Positions 9,816-17,741 of a DNA stretch of 64,000 nucleotides are shown here, in pieces. Location of the stretch: NCBI GenBank assembly GCA_964425195.1, contig CAYRLG010000012.1, positions 46,453 to 110,452 of the forward strand. The letters are read 5' to 3'. Numbering within the stretch: the first letter of the stretch is position 1; every line of letters starts with the position of its first letter. The notes beneath the pieces are model-generated. The model did no database searches and was not told the origin of the DNA. It was given only the letters and a program-made list of their open reading frames with translations. Origin of the DNA: Desulfamplus sp964425195 (GTDB taxonomy: Bacteria > Desulfobacterota > Desulfobacteria > Desulfobacterales > Desulfobacteraceae). The position numbers were made by a program, and so were the translations under genes.

Positions 9816-10250
9816 ATGAAATCTAATAAATTTTTTTTTAAATATCTGTTTCTTATTGGTATTTTTTTTATGTTTATAGCAAAGATGACAATATATGCTA
9901 ATCCTGCGACCCCTTTATTTGAGGAGGAAAATTTAAAAAAAAGGGTAAAACTGTATTGGGATAAACGTATTAATGCTGATTATGATGGTATGTATGAACT
10001 TGAAGCAGATGTAAATAAGAAGAGATATAAACTTCTTGAATACCGAAAGATATTTGGAGATCAGGCAAATATAGTTGAATATACAGTTGAGAAAATTAAT
10101 ATTGTCTCTGCAAAAAGAGAGGCAACCATATCTATTAGCTATCAAATCGAATTGCAAATACCTGTTCCGGGTCTGCTTGGACATAAAAAGAAATTAACAA
10201 CCGAAGATATTTGGCTATTTGAAAACGATAATTGGTTTCATGTAAAATAG
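9816..10250 (+). CDS. Small exported protein, NTF2-like appearance
   Basis: A 144-aa protein with a signal peptide (hydrophobic stretch 9-29, YANPATP at the likely processing site). The mature part begins with a helical stretch (RVKLYWDKRINADYDGMYEL), followed by strands ending in TEDIWLFENDNWFHVK. This order of helices then a curved sheet, with a W-x2-F-E-x2-W-x-H-V-K end, recalls NTF2/SnoaL-like domains that bind small ligands or act as periplasmic scaffolds. No catalytic residues can be assigned. It follows the adhesin-like gene by 69 bp with AAGG before the ATG. It shares the orientation and export character of the two previous genes and is closed by a bidirectional terminator. Confidence 0.6.
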   Translation: MKSNKFFFKYLFLIGIFFMFIAKMTIYANPATPLFEEENLKKRVKLYWDKRINADYDGMYELEADVNKKRYKLLEYRKIFGDQANIVEYTVEKINIVSAKREATISISYQIELQIPVPGLLGHKKKLTTEDIWLFENDNWFHVK

Positions 10251-10272
10251 GTAAAATTTTAATTGAATTTCT

Positions 10273-10319
10273 AATTTTTACAGCCTCTCTATTTTTATTT
10301 TAGATCGGCTGTAAAAATT
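10273..10319. terminator. Bidirectional rho-independent terminator
   Basis: AATTTTTACAGCC (10273-10285) is perfectly complementary to GGCTGTAAAAATT (10307-10319), with A/T runs on both sides. It lies between two convergent genes, so it can end both the 9816 gene and the cobT operon. Confidence 0.85.
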
Positions 10320-10340
10320 TTTAATGTAATTGTATGTGAT

Positions 10341-11456
10341 TTAACTTACAAAAGTTGCCTTCTGTGCATTGATAATTGAGACCTCTTCAAAAGTTTTAAT
10401 CTCGGCTAAAATTCTTGTTGCAGCATCCATTAGCTGAAAGGCAAGTACAGCACCAGTTCCCTCCCCTAACCTAAATTGAAGATCAAGCAGAGGGAGAAGT
10501 CCCATTTGTTGGTGCATGAACTTATGCCCAACCTCAACAGATCTATGACCTGCAAACAGATAATCAACTACATCTGGAGCAAGCTGATAGGCAATAAGAG
10601 CCCCTGCTGTTGATATAATCCCATCGCACACCACAGGAATACCATAAGCTGCTGCTCCAAGAACTAACCCTGTAATTCCCCCAATCTCAAATCCACCAAC
10701 CTTAGAGAGCACATCAATCGGGTCTTTTGGATTTGGTTTGTGAAGAGTAAGCCCTTTTTCAATTACCTTTATTTTGTTCTTAAGCATAAGATCATTGATC
10801 CCAGTACCTCTTCCTGTCAACTCTATTACACTTATTCCAGAAAACGCTGCAATAATTGCTGATGATGGTGTTGTATTACCAATTCCCATATCTCCAGTTC
10901 CAAGAAGATCTATTTTTTCGTCTTTAAGTGCAGCCTCTTCTATAAGCTCTTCAACAATTTCTATTCCGTAAATAATCGATTGAATAGCTTCGTGGCGACT
11001 CATAGCTGGCTCTTTGGTAAAATTGGAGGTCGATTTTCTCACTTTTTTATGGAAAATTGGCATATCAGGAGCAAAATCAAAATTGACTCCAAAATCTGCA
11101 ACTTTTATAGAAGCCCCTGCATGTCTTGCAAGAACATTTATTGATGCCCCGCCATTGACAAAATTGACAACCATTTGAGGAGTTACCTCTTGAGGAAAGA
11201 GGCTGACCCCCTCCTCTACAACCCCATGATCTCCTGCACAGGTAACAACAACCCTGTTTTTTAGGCGGACATCAAGAGTATTAATCATATTTTTATCATG
11301 GATTCCTGCTATTGCTGCAAGTTTAGCCCCGACCTCTTCAAGCACGCCGAGACTTCCGGCTGGTCTTGCCTGATCTGCAAGACGCTCAAGTGCCTTTTCT
11401 TTTACTGCCTGATCTGGTTTTCTTATTGCATTTATATATTTTTCAAGTCTCTCCAT
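10341..11456 (-). CDS. cobT: Nicotinate-nucleotide--dimethylbenzimidazole phosphoribosyltransferase
   Basis: CobT transfers phosphoribose from nicotinate mononucleotide to a benzimidazole, giving the alpha-ribazole phosphate that becomes the lower ligand of cobamides. The 371-aa length is typical. Visible signatures are RPAGSLG near residue 33, CAGDHGVV near 75, LGTGDMGIGNTTPS near 187 and RLGEGTGA near 330, whose glutamate is the known catalytic base. It lies 41 bp downstream of the ThiC-like gene on the same strand, and both sit behind one cobalamin riboswitch, so the pair is a cobamide lower-ligand operon. A weakly spaced AAGGAA precedes the ATG. The family accepts several benzimidazoles, so the actual ligand is set by the upstream enzyme. 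Confidence 0.95.
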   Translation of the reverse strand: MERLEKYINAIRKPDQAVKEKALERLADQARPAGSLGVLEEVGAKLAAIAGIHDKNMINTLDVRLKNRVVVTCAGDHGVVEEGVSLFPQEVTPQMVVNFVNGGASINVLARHAGASIKVADFGVNFDFAPDMPIFHKKVRKSTSNFTKEPAMSRHEAIQSIIYGIEIVEELIEEAALKDEKIDLLGTGDMGIGNTTPSSAIIAAFSGISVIELTGRGTGINDLMLKNKIKVIEKGLTLHKPNPKDPIDVLSKVGGFEIGGITGLVLGAAAYGIPVVCDGIISTAGALIAYQLAPDVVDYLFAGHRSVEVGHKFMHQQMGLLPLLDLQFRLGEGTGAVLAFQLMDAATRILAEIKTFEEVSIINAQKATFVS

Positions 11457-11497
11457 TTTATTATTTCCTTATGAACTCTATAGGATTGCTGGGTTAT

Positions 11498-12832
11498 TCA
11501 GCTTACTTTATCATATTTGATGTCATCTTTAAAAACCTCCATGCCTTTTTTCATGGCACAAAAATCGCCGCACATTGTGCAGGTTTTATCTTCTTGAGGG
11601 CTTCTACTTTTTCTCATCTTGTTTGCAATTTCAGGAAAAAGCAGATATTTCTCAAGATCATTCCATCTCATATCACGCCTTGCCATTGCAGCAAGCCGCT
11701 CATTCTCTCTTTTATGGGGATATTTTGCGATATCGCCGATTCTAACTGCAAGCCTTGTGGCTCTTACACCTTCACGGACATCCTGCTCATTTGGAAGAGC
11801 TAAATGTTCAGCAGGGGTTATGTAACAGACAAGATCAGCACCATGCCAAGAAGAGTTTGCAGCACCAATTGCAGCGGTAATATGGTCATAACCTGCACCT
11901 GTATCTGCTGGAAGAGGACCAAGAACATAGTACGGAGCATTTCCGCTCATTCTCTTTTCCAACATGATATTTCCCTTAATTTCGTCCATAGGAACATGTC
12001 CCGGACCTTCAACCATCATCTGGCAACCCATATCACGACCAATTTGAGCAAGCTCGCAATTTATTATCATCTCTGCCATCTGTGCTCTATCGTGGCTGTC
12101 ATGAATAGCACCTGCCCTGATACCATTGCCAAGAGAGAGAACTGAATCATATTTTTTCATCAAGTTGCAAACTCTATCAAACTGCTCATAAAGAGGGTTT
12201 TCTTTACCAGTTGCGTCCATCCACGCCACCATAAAAGTTCCCCCTTTTGATGCAAGTCCTCCATATCTAAAGCCCTGCTTCCTTAATCTCTCTATGGTAT
12301 ATTGGTTAATTCCGCAGTGGATTGCCATAAAGCTCAACCCATCTTCAAGCTGACGTTCAATGAGATCAAATAAAAATTCAGGGTCAAGTTTTGCAGGATT
12401 TTGATATTTTCGGGCGGTCTCTTTAAAAGCCTGATATAGAGGAACATTACCAACTGGAAGATTTACTGCTTTTATAACCTCTTGGCGTATAGCATCAAGA
12501 TCTCCATCAGCAGAAAGCTCCATTAATGTATCTGCCCCCTCCTCCTGAGCTGCAATCGCTTTTTTTACTTCAGCTTCAATACTGCATATATCTGATGATG
12601 TTCCAATAGAGGCATTTACCTTTGTTCTAAGACCAGTACCAATGCCAACAACCTTCTGGCTTTGTCCAGACTCTTTTCTCAGTCTGTTCACAAATGGATT
12701 ATTAGGTATAACAATCTCACCCTTTGCAATAAGGTGTCTAATTGTTTCTGGAGTGTAACCCTCATCTGTGGCAACCTGTAGCATCTGCTCAGAGATTATC
12801 CCGTCTCTTGCAAGTTCAATCTGTGTTTTCAT
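11498..12832 (-). CDS. bzaF: ThiC-family radical SAM enzyme, probably 5-hydroxybenzimidazole synthase BzaF
   Basis: The 444-aa protein belongs to the ThiC superfamily. It has GTGLRTKVNASIG near residue 65, an MVEGPGHVP core motif, and a C-terminal cluster loop CTMCGDFC. An automatic call would be phosphomethylpyrimidine synthase. Context argues for the paralogue BzaF (HbiS), which turns aminoimidazole ribotide into 5-hydroxybenzimidazole for the cobamide lower ligand in anaerobes. The gene sits directly behind a cobalamin riboswitch, not a TPP riboswitch, and is followed by cobT. Several core motifs also depart from common ThiC (VGNVPLYQ, IHCGINQYT, LGNGIRAG, LPADTGAGYDH). The cysteine motif is CX2CX3C where Escherichia coli ThiC has CX2CX4C. 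No bzaC/D/E methylation genes are in view, so the lower ligand could stay 5-hydroxybenzimidazole. The ribosome site is AAGGACA. A genuine thiamin ThiC remains possible. Confidence 0.75.
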   Translation of the reverse strand: MKTQIELARDGIISEQMLQVATDEGYTPETIRHLIAKGEIVIPNNPFVNRLRKESGQSQKVVGIGTGLRTKVNASIGTSSDICSIEAEVKKAIAAQEEGADTLMELSADGDLDAIRQEVIKAVNLPVGNVPLYQAFKETARKYQNPAKLDPEFLFDLIERQLEDGLSFMAIHCGINQYTIERLRKQGFRYGGLASKGGTFMVAWMDATGKENPLYEQFDRVCNLMKKYDSVLSLGNGIRAGAIHDSHDRAQMAEMIINCELAQIGRDMGCQMMVEGPGHVPMDEIKGNIMLEKRMSGNAPYYVLGPLPADTGAGYDHITAAIGAANSSWHGADLVCYITPAEHLALPNEQDVREGVRATRLAVRIGDIAKYPHKRENERLAAMARRDMRWNDLEKYLLFPEIANKMRKSRSPQEDKTCTMCGDFCAMKKGMEVFKDDIKYDKVS

Positions 12833-12873
12833 CTTGTTTTGTCCTTAAAAAAATATTGGGTCTGGCTCTGGAC

Positions 12874-12914
12874 AAAAAAATCCCGGAGCCGACACAAATG
12901 TCAGCCCACGGGAT
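12874..12914 (-). terminator. Riboswitch-linked intrinsic terminator (expression platform)
   Basis: On the minus strand AAATCCCG pairs with CGGGATTT around an inner TGACA/TGTCG stem, and a run of seven U follows (12874-12880). It lies between the cobalamin aptamer and the bzaF start, so B12 binding probably stops transcription here. Confidence 0.8.
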
Positions 12915-12940
12915 TTACCATTTCACATGGGTATTATATT

Positions 12941-13159
12941 GCTTTGCATGGCAGGTCTTCTGACTTACGGATCATCCTAATTTTTGCGTCTTCCCATGAA
13001 ATTTTTTCTAAATACTCTTTTATTGGTGCAAATAAAATATGTATTTACTTTATTCACAGTGACATATTGCAAAAATAGTCCCCGGTTACAGCGGCGGGAC
13101 CGTTCCAGATTTTCACTGGATTCCCTTTTTAAGGCTTATATTTACCACCTTGGCAAAGC
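12941..13159 (-). promoter_or_regulatory. Cobalamin riboswitch aptamer
   Basis: Read on the minus strand, the region carries the conserved B12-box elements in order: AAAGGGAATCCAGTG, GAAAATCTGGAACGGTCCC, GCCGCTGTAACCGGGGA, TCACTGTG, GGGAAGACGC and CCGTAAGTCAGAAGACCTGCC. The closing P1 helix is a perfect 7-bp pair, GCTTTGC (complement of 13153-13159) with GCAAAGC (complement of 12941-12947). It precedes the bzaF-cobT operon and makes that operon repressible by cobalamin. The remaining bases 13160-13245 are AT-rich spacer and probably hold the promoter, but no clear -35/-10 pair was recognised. Confidence 0.95.
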
Positions 13160-13245
13160 GTTCTATGAGTAAGAGTTAAAATATTCTTGATTAAATTTCT
13201 TACTATATATCAAAAAAACTGTAAAGAGCTATCTAAAGCCATAGC

Positions 13246-15219
13246 TTATCGGCTTGAAATAATAAAATGGAAGATCAACTTAGGATCAATATCTTCTGAA
13301 GAGATAGAGCCATACTCATCTTCTATTTCATCAAATACTTCATTAAAAATTTTACGAATAGTTGCTAAGTTTGAATTGTCATTATTAGCTTTTACATCTT
13401 CAATAGCTGATTCAGCAAGCCAGTTAAAAAAATCATTTCGTGCAATATCACCTATTTTGCCATAAGTTTTAGAGTCATTGTGTACCTTATCATGCTCTGT
13501 TTTATCCGAACCATCAACTTGTTTCTGACTCTTTAAATTTAGTAGTTGTATAAAAAAAGGTTTGAATCTGCTCAATGGTATAGAAAACTCTGCAGAGTCA
13601 TGTAGCAATCCCATCCTTTTTATTGCCCATAGAGTCATAAAAATAGACTTCCAAGTTATAAAGTTATAAAAATAAGGGGCAGATAAAATATCCTTAAAGT
13701 CAACAGCAAGCTGTCTAAGCATATTGTCCACAAGTATGATTGCGTTAAGTTCATTGCAAACCTCTTCGATCTCTTCAAGAGATGAAAATGGTCTGTAGAT
13801 TGCATCTTTAGAATTGGAAGATAAGTGACCAATCTTGCTGGTACTATTATTTATATTTTTGATGTCAGTGAAGCTCTTAAAATAGAGTGGTATCTCAAGA
13901 AGCAGACCACCAACAACACCAAGCCATTTTTCGCCTAAAAAGGTAAGAGGTAGTTTAACTTTAGCAATATAGCTTGCAAAATACCACTTTCGTGCTCTCT
14001 CTTTAAGAGCTATCCCAGCACTTGATCCGATTCTAAAAATATCCTTAATCGCATAGCTACAAATAATTGAAGCTGCAACTTCAACTGTCAAACCAGAGAG
14101 CAAAGAGTTTTCAGAATAGATAGATTCAATACCAAGACTTAAATAGCAGCACACTTTTTCCACAATATTGTCAAGCTCTTCGCGAGAACGGATAATCTTT
14201 TTATCGGCAGAGACAACGGAGTTGACTAAAAATGCAAACTCAGATTGAAGATTGATGGCAATATTTTGATCTTTACTAATATATTCTAAAGCAGAGCTAA
14301 AAAGATTGTTTCTATTTTTTGTAAAATTTGTTTGTAATATATTTTTCTTTTGTAGCATTAACTTTGGATATAGTGGAGGATATGGTAAATTTGACTCGAA
14401 AAATGGCTTTTTTAAAAATAGCTCTGGGCGTTTTTTTAAATGCTTTATGTTTAGTGGCTGATATACAGCAATAGCTTCGTGTGGAGGTAAAAAACCTTTT
14501 TCTGCAAGCCGTACACTTTTAAGGCGAAACTCCTCTTCCTCTATTTCAGCAGGGATAATTGTACCTGTTTCAAGCATCAATCCATGAAATATAGAGATAT
14601 CCATATCTGCCAATTTATTGAGCATATCGGTGATTAGTAGCTCTGCCTCTTCTCCTGATATGCTCTTTGAAAGCTCTTCATCTTGCTTGCTTGCTCCAAT
14701 ATTTTTTTTAGCTTCTGGAAATCTAAAATAGAAGATAGAGTCTATAGTGGTAAATTGATTACCACATTTTTCTTGAAATTCAGAAGGATCTTCGTCATGT
14801 TCTCGTATTTGTATCTCAATATTTTTGAATAGATAGTACTCAATAAATTCAGTCTTCTCTTTGATTGTCCAGCGTAAAAGCCTTTCTGGATCAGCTTTGT
14901 AAAGTAAAGAGAGTATATTTGTGGTTTGATCAATATCTAATCTATCGTTACTCCACACTTCAATATCAAGGAGATACTCCCACTGTTGGGAAGATGCTAA
15001 ACCAAGAACAGGAATAAAATCATCTTTCCCAATGTGGTGCATAAGAAAATGTAAATCTTGCTCTGGAAACGATTGCACCAGAGATGCTGGAAAAGAGGCA
15101 TCTAAAATAGTATCCAAAGCCTTTTCGGCGGGCATCTCAAGAATCTTTGACCTTACTACAGCAAGTCTCTTCTCTTTATTGATGCTATTTACAAGTTGAT
15201 ACTCTTCTGTCTCTTGCAT
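13246..15219 (-). CDS. DUF6178-type protein of unknown function
   Basis: A 657-aa, largely helical, cytoplasmic-looking protein. The N-terminus (EMPAEKALDTILDASFPASLVQSFPEQDLHFL and the HHIGKDDFIPVLGLASSQQWEYLLDIEVW stretch) and the SVRLAEKGFLPPHEAIAVYQPL segment match my memory of the DUF6178 family found in sulfate reducers. There, every residue block resembles a counting or scaffold repeat (L-A-S-S-x-Q-W-E-Y-L-L-D). No catalytic motif, signal peptide or membrane span is visible. The stop of the upstream flavodoxin-like gene is 13 bp from its start, so the two are almost certainly co-transcribed. An AGGTGG precedes the ATG. Function unknown. Confidence 0.65.
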   Translation of the reverse strand: MQETEEYQLVNSINKEKRLAVVRSKILEMPAEKALDTILDASFPASLVQSFPEQDLHFLMHHIGKDDFIPVLGLASSQQWEYLLDIEVWSNDRLDIDQTTNILSLLYKADPERLLRWTIKEKTEFIEYYLFKNIEIQIREHDEDPSEFQEKCGNQFTTIDSIFYFRFPEAKKNIGASKQDEELSKSISGEEAELLITDMLNKLADMDISIFHGLMLETGTIIPAEIEEEEFRLKSVRLAEKGFLPPHEAIAVYQPLNIKHLKKRPELFLKKPFFESNLPYPPLYPKLMLQKKNILQTNFTKNRNNLFSSALEYISKDQNIAINLQSEFAFLVNSVVSADKKIIRSREELDNIVEKVCCYLSLGIESIYSENSLLSGLTVEVAASIICSYAIKDIFRIGSSAGIALKERARKWYFASYIAKVKLPLTFLGEKWLGVVGGLLLEIPLYFKSFTDIKNINNSTSKIGHLSSNSKDAIYRPFSSLEEIEEVCNELNAIILVDNMLRQLAVDFKDILSAPYFYNFITWKSIFMTLWAIKRMGLLHDSAEFSIPLSRFKPFFIQLLNLKSQKQVDGSDKTEHDKVHNDSKTYGKIGDIARNDFFNWLAESAIEDVKANNDNSNLATIRKIFNEVFDEIEDEYGSISSEDIDPKLIFHFIISSR

Positions 15220-15232
15220 AATTTATGACCAC

Positions 15233-15865
15233 CTACTCAACAATGCTTTGAGCAAACTTAATTGCTTTCTCTTTTGTAGTGATGTCAAGCATATCAGGCG
15301 TAGAGCAGTTTCCGATAAACAGTTCTCCTACATTAATAGACTTAAGTGGTTTTTGCAGATTGTTAAATGCTATAGATATAAGCTGTGCATTATTTTCATA
15401 ATCTCCTCCGCCTGTCATCAAAAGAGCCTGTCTTTGCCCTTCAACAAGGGATGCGTGATCTGGTTTGTGATAGTTTGTGTAAAGGCTATATGTTCTGTCG
15501 ATTAGAGATTTCAGTTGGGCTGTAAATCCCCAGAAGTAGATAGGAGATGTAAAAATTACAAGGTCTGCATTTACCATAAGTTCCAGTATTTTAACAGCAT
15601 CGTCATTTTGTACACAGCCGATTCTGTCTATAATATCGCTATTATTAGCTTTAGCTGTTCTATTATCTTTATTGGTAATATCTAACTTGCTTTTTTCTCT
15701 CTCCTTGCACTTGCCACAGGCAAGACATCCATGAATCTTTTTGGAGTTTAGATATATGCTCTCTACCTCATGTCCAAGTGATATTAGCTCTTCTTCAACC
15801 CATTGAAAAACTTTAGCCGTATTACCTTTTTGCTTAGGACTTCCCTGTAATGCAATAATTTTCAT
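15233..15865 (-). CDS. Flavodoxin-family NAD(P)H-dependent oxidoreductase
   Basis: A 210-aa protein of the FMN-reductase/iron-sulfur-flavoprotein group. The N-terminal LQGSPKQKGNT phosphate-binding loop holds FMN. HGCLACGKCKE provides Cys residues near positions 47-53, as in iron-sulfur flavoproteins and their relatives. SPIYFWGFTAQLKSLIDR is the flavin-side motif after the third strand, and TGGGDY lies near residue 150. It probably transfers electrons from NAD(P)H or ferredoxin to an unknown acceptor in the cytoplasm. A hydrophilic insert (about residues 58-80, SKLDITNKDNRTAKANNSD) follows the Cys motif and is unusual for the family. It is the first gene of a two-gene unit with the DUF6178 gene and is transcribed away from the hut operon. 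Confidence 0.8.
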   Translation of the reverse strand: MKIIALQGSPKQKGNTAKVFQWVEEELISLGHEVESIYLNSKKIHGCLACGKCKEREKSKLDITNKDNRTAKANNSDIIDRIGCVQNDDAVKILELMVNADLVIFTSPIYFWGFTAQLKSLIDRTYSLYTNYHKPDHASLVEGQRQALLMTGGGDYENNAQLISIAFNNLQKPLKSINVGELFIGNCSTPDMLDITTKEKAIKFAQSIVE

Positions 15866-15967
15866 AATATATAATGCTCCAATAAAAGTTTTTAGTTAAA
15901 AACAACTATCTATATAAATAGCATAAAACTCTTTTTTAGTCTCTATTTTGATATAATAAAGATTACC

Positions 15968-15996
15968 TTGACAAACCGAATATGACAATATAGGGA
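15968..15996 (+). promoter_or_regulatory. Putative promoter of the hut/mttB operon
   Basis: TTGACA at 15968-15973 is followed by TATAGG at 15989 (15-bp spacer) or TAGGGA at 15991 (17-bp spacer). The -10 is weak, as expected if the operon is regulated. The HutC-type palindrome starts a few bases downstream, where a repressor would block transcription. Confidence 0.4.
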
Positions 15997-16001
15997 ATAT
16001 T

Positions 16002-16019
16002 AACTTGTAAATACAAGTT
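16002..16019. promoter_or_regulatory. Candidate HutC/GntR operator
   Basis: A perfect inverted repeat AACTTGTA-AA-TACAAGTT. Its GT-N4-AC core (GTAAATAC) fits the HutC-subfamily pattern known for GntR regulators, and the outer CTTGTA/TACAAG arms resemble the operator described for enteric hut operons. A HutC homologue is encoded in the downstream operon. Confidence 0.6.
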
Positions 16020-16198
16020 TAGACATATTTTTTACAAATCTAAAGTAGGTAATTATCTCGAAATTGTTTACAATCAACCTATTAAAATTATTTGTAATTT
16101 GTTCTATAGTTAAAGTTAGTTTTTATAAAATTGTTTAAAGTTAGTAAATAAAAAGTATTTATAATAGTCATTAAGATATTGAAAAAAGGAAACTCATT

Positions 16199-17662
16199 AT
16201 GCCAGTACCAAATTATGAAATAGGTTTTGAACCCAAACTCTCATTTTTAAGTGAACATGATAAAAAACGGTTATATGAATCTGCTTTGCAGATAATTGAA
16301 GAGATTGGAATGAAAGTAATGCACGAAGATGCTCTAAAACTTCTTAAAGGGGCTGGATGCAAAGTTGAGAAAGGAGATACGGAAGAGAGCAATTTGGTAA
16401 AAATTCCAGCTTCTCTTGTAGAAAAAGCACGCAAAACTGTCCCCAACAATATTGCCATTTATGACCGAGAGGGTAATCATGCAATGGATCTTGGTGGGCG
16501 GAGAGCCTATTTTGGAACTGGTTCAGATTTGATGTGGTCTTTGGAATCAGAAAAGATGGAGCGTCATCGTACCACACTTGAAGATATAAAAGTTGCTGCT
16601 AAAGTGTGTGATGCTCTTCCAAATATCGATTTTATAATGTCTTTTGCTCACCCACATGATGTCAATCCTGCTCTCTCATATTTAGAGAGTTTTAAGGCAA
16701 TGGTTGAAAACTCAACAAAGCCTATTGTCAATACAGCAGATGGCAAAAAAGACCTTCAGGCGATGTGGGAAATATCAAAAATTTTGAGAGGTTCTGCAAC
16801 AGAGTTAAAAGAAAAACCTTACTGGATTCAGTATGATGAGCCTATTAGTCCATTAAAGCATCCATTTAATAGCCTTGATAAACTTATATTTTGTGCTCAA
16901 ACCTTCTCTCCAGTGATCTATTCTCCCGCACCAATTGCTGGTTCCACAGCACCAATGACAATAGCTGGTCATGTTGTCCAAGGTCTTGCAGAGTCTTTTT
17001 TTGGTATGGTTATTCACCAGCTTGCCCAAGAAGGTTCTCCTTTTTTAATGGGTATAGGTGCGGCAGTGCTTGATATGGCAACAAGTCAATGTTCCTATAA
17101 TGCACCTGAGTATCTTTTATCATACATGGCAATGGTTGAGATGAGCAACTACCTTGATATTCCAAATTGGGGTTATGGTGGAACAAGCGATGCACAGATT
17201 CCTGATATGCAGGCATCTTATGAAGCTGGACTTGAGGCTTTTATCTCTGTCTTTGCAGGTTCAAATCTTAACCATGATGTTGGCTATCTTGATTTCGGAC
17301 TTACTGGAAGTCTTGAAATGATAATTATTGTAAATGAAATGGTTGATCAGATAAAAAGAATACACAAAGGCATTCCAATTAATGACGATACACTTGCATT
17401 GGATGTTATCCCAAAAGGTGCGAAGCAAGGGCAATTTCTAACTCAACCTCATACCTTAAAACATTTAAGAAAGGTGCAGTGGAAACCTGAACTTTTTTGC
17501 CGTCAAAGCTATGAAAAATGGGTGGAGCAAGGAAGAAGTTCACTTCTTGATCGTGCTCGTACTAAACTCAATAAAATTTTGAATAGCCATAAACCAATTC
17601 CAGTTAAATCAGATAAACAGCAGGCAATTGAAAATATAGTGAAAAATTTTATAGTTAGTTAA
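16199..17662 (+). CDS. MttB-family (non-pyrrolysine) corrinoid methyltransferase, first copy
   Basis: A 487-aa protein of the trimethylamine methyltransferase superfamily (COG5598 type). These enzymes move a methyl group from a quaternary amine to the Co(I) of a partner corrinoid protein. The frame is unbroken and has no internal TAG, so it lacks the pyrrolysine of true TMA MttB and belongs with betaine-type demethylases such as MtgB. Visible family segments include ALQIIEEIGMKVMHEDALKLL (residues 23-43), GTGSDLMW near 100, PAPIAGSTAPMT near 240 and GGTSDAQIPDMQASYEAGLE near 325. AAGGAAA precedes the ATG. It is the first gene after the HutC-like operator and is followed 79 bp later by hutH. 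Its substrate is unknown, and the hut context suggests an N-methylated histidine. No corrinoid carrier or RamA is encoded in the window. Confidence 0.85.
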   Translation: MPVPNYEIGFEPKLSFLSEHDKKRLYESALQIIEEIGMKVMHEDALKLLKGAGCKVEKGDTEESNLVKIPASLVEKARKTVPNNIAIYDREGNHAMDLGGRRAYFGTGSDLMWSLESEKMERHRTTLEDIKVAAKVCDALPNIDFIMSFAHPHDVNPALSYLESFKAMVENSTKPIVNTADGKKDLQAMWEISKILRGSATELKEKPYWIQYDEPISPLKHPFNSLDKLIFCAQTFSPVIYSPAPIAGSTAPMTIAGHVVQGLAESFFGMVIHQLAQEGSPFLMGIGAAVLDMATSQCSYNAPEYLLSYMAMVEMSNYLDIPNWGYGGTSDAQIPDMQASYEAGLEAFISVFAGSNLNHDVGYLDFGLTGSLEMIIIVNEMVDQIKRIHKGIPINDDTLALDVIPKGAKQGQFLTQPHTLKHLRKVQWKPELFCRQSYEKWVEQGRSSLLDRARTKLNKILNSHKPIPVKSDKQQAIENIVKNFIVS

Positions 17663-17741
17663 AGAGATATTTCTGAAAAAAGTGATTGGTATAAAACCCA
17701 ATTTGGGCAATAAATTGAGTAAAAACTAAGGATAAAACAAT

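Larger units (their letters stand above)
15866..16198. other. Divergent regulatory region, 333 bp
   Basis: An AT-rich spacer between the divergent flavodoxin-like gene and the hut/mttB operon. It contains a TTGACA box (15968-15973), a perfect HutC-type palindrome (16002-16019) and a second shorter palindrome ATTGT-TT-ACAAT at about 16064-16075. No ORF of interest was found. Confidence 0.6.

Noticed and set aside
11498..12832. Plain thiamin ThiC annotation
   Set aside because: The upstream element is a cobalamin aptamer with a terminator, and cobT follows; no TPP riboswitch elements were found.
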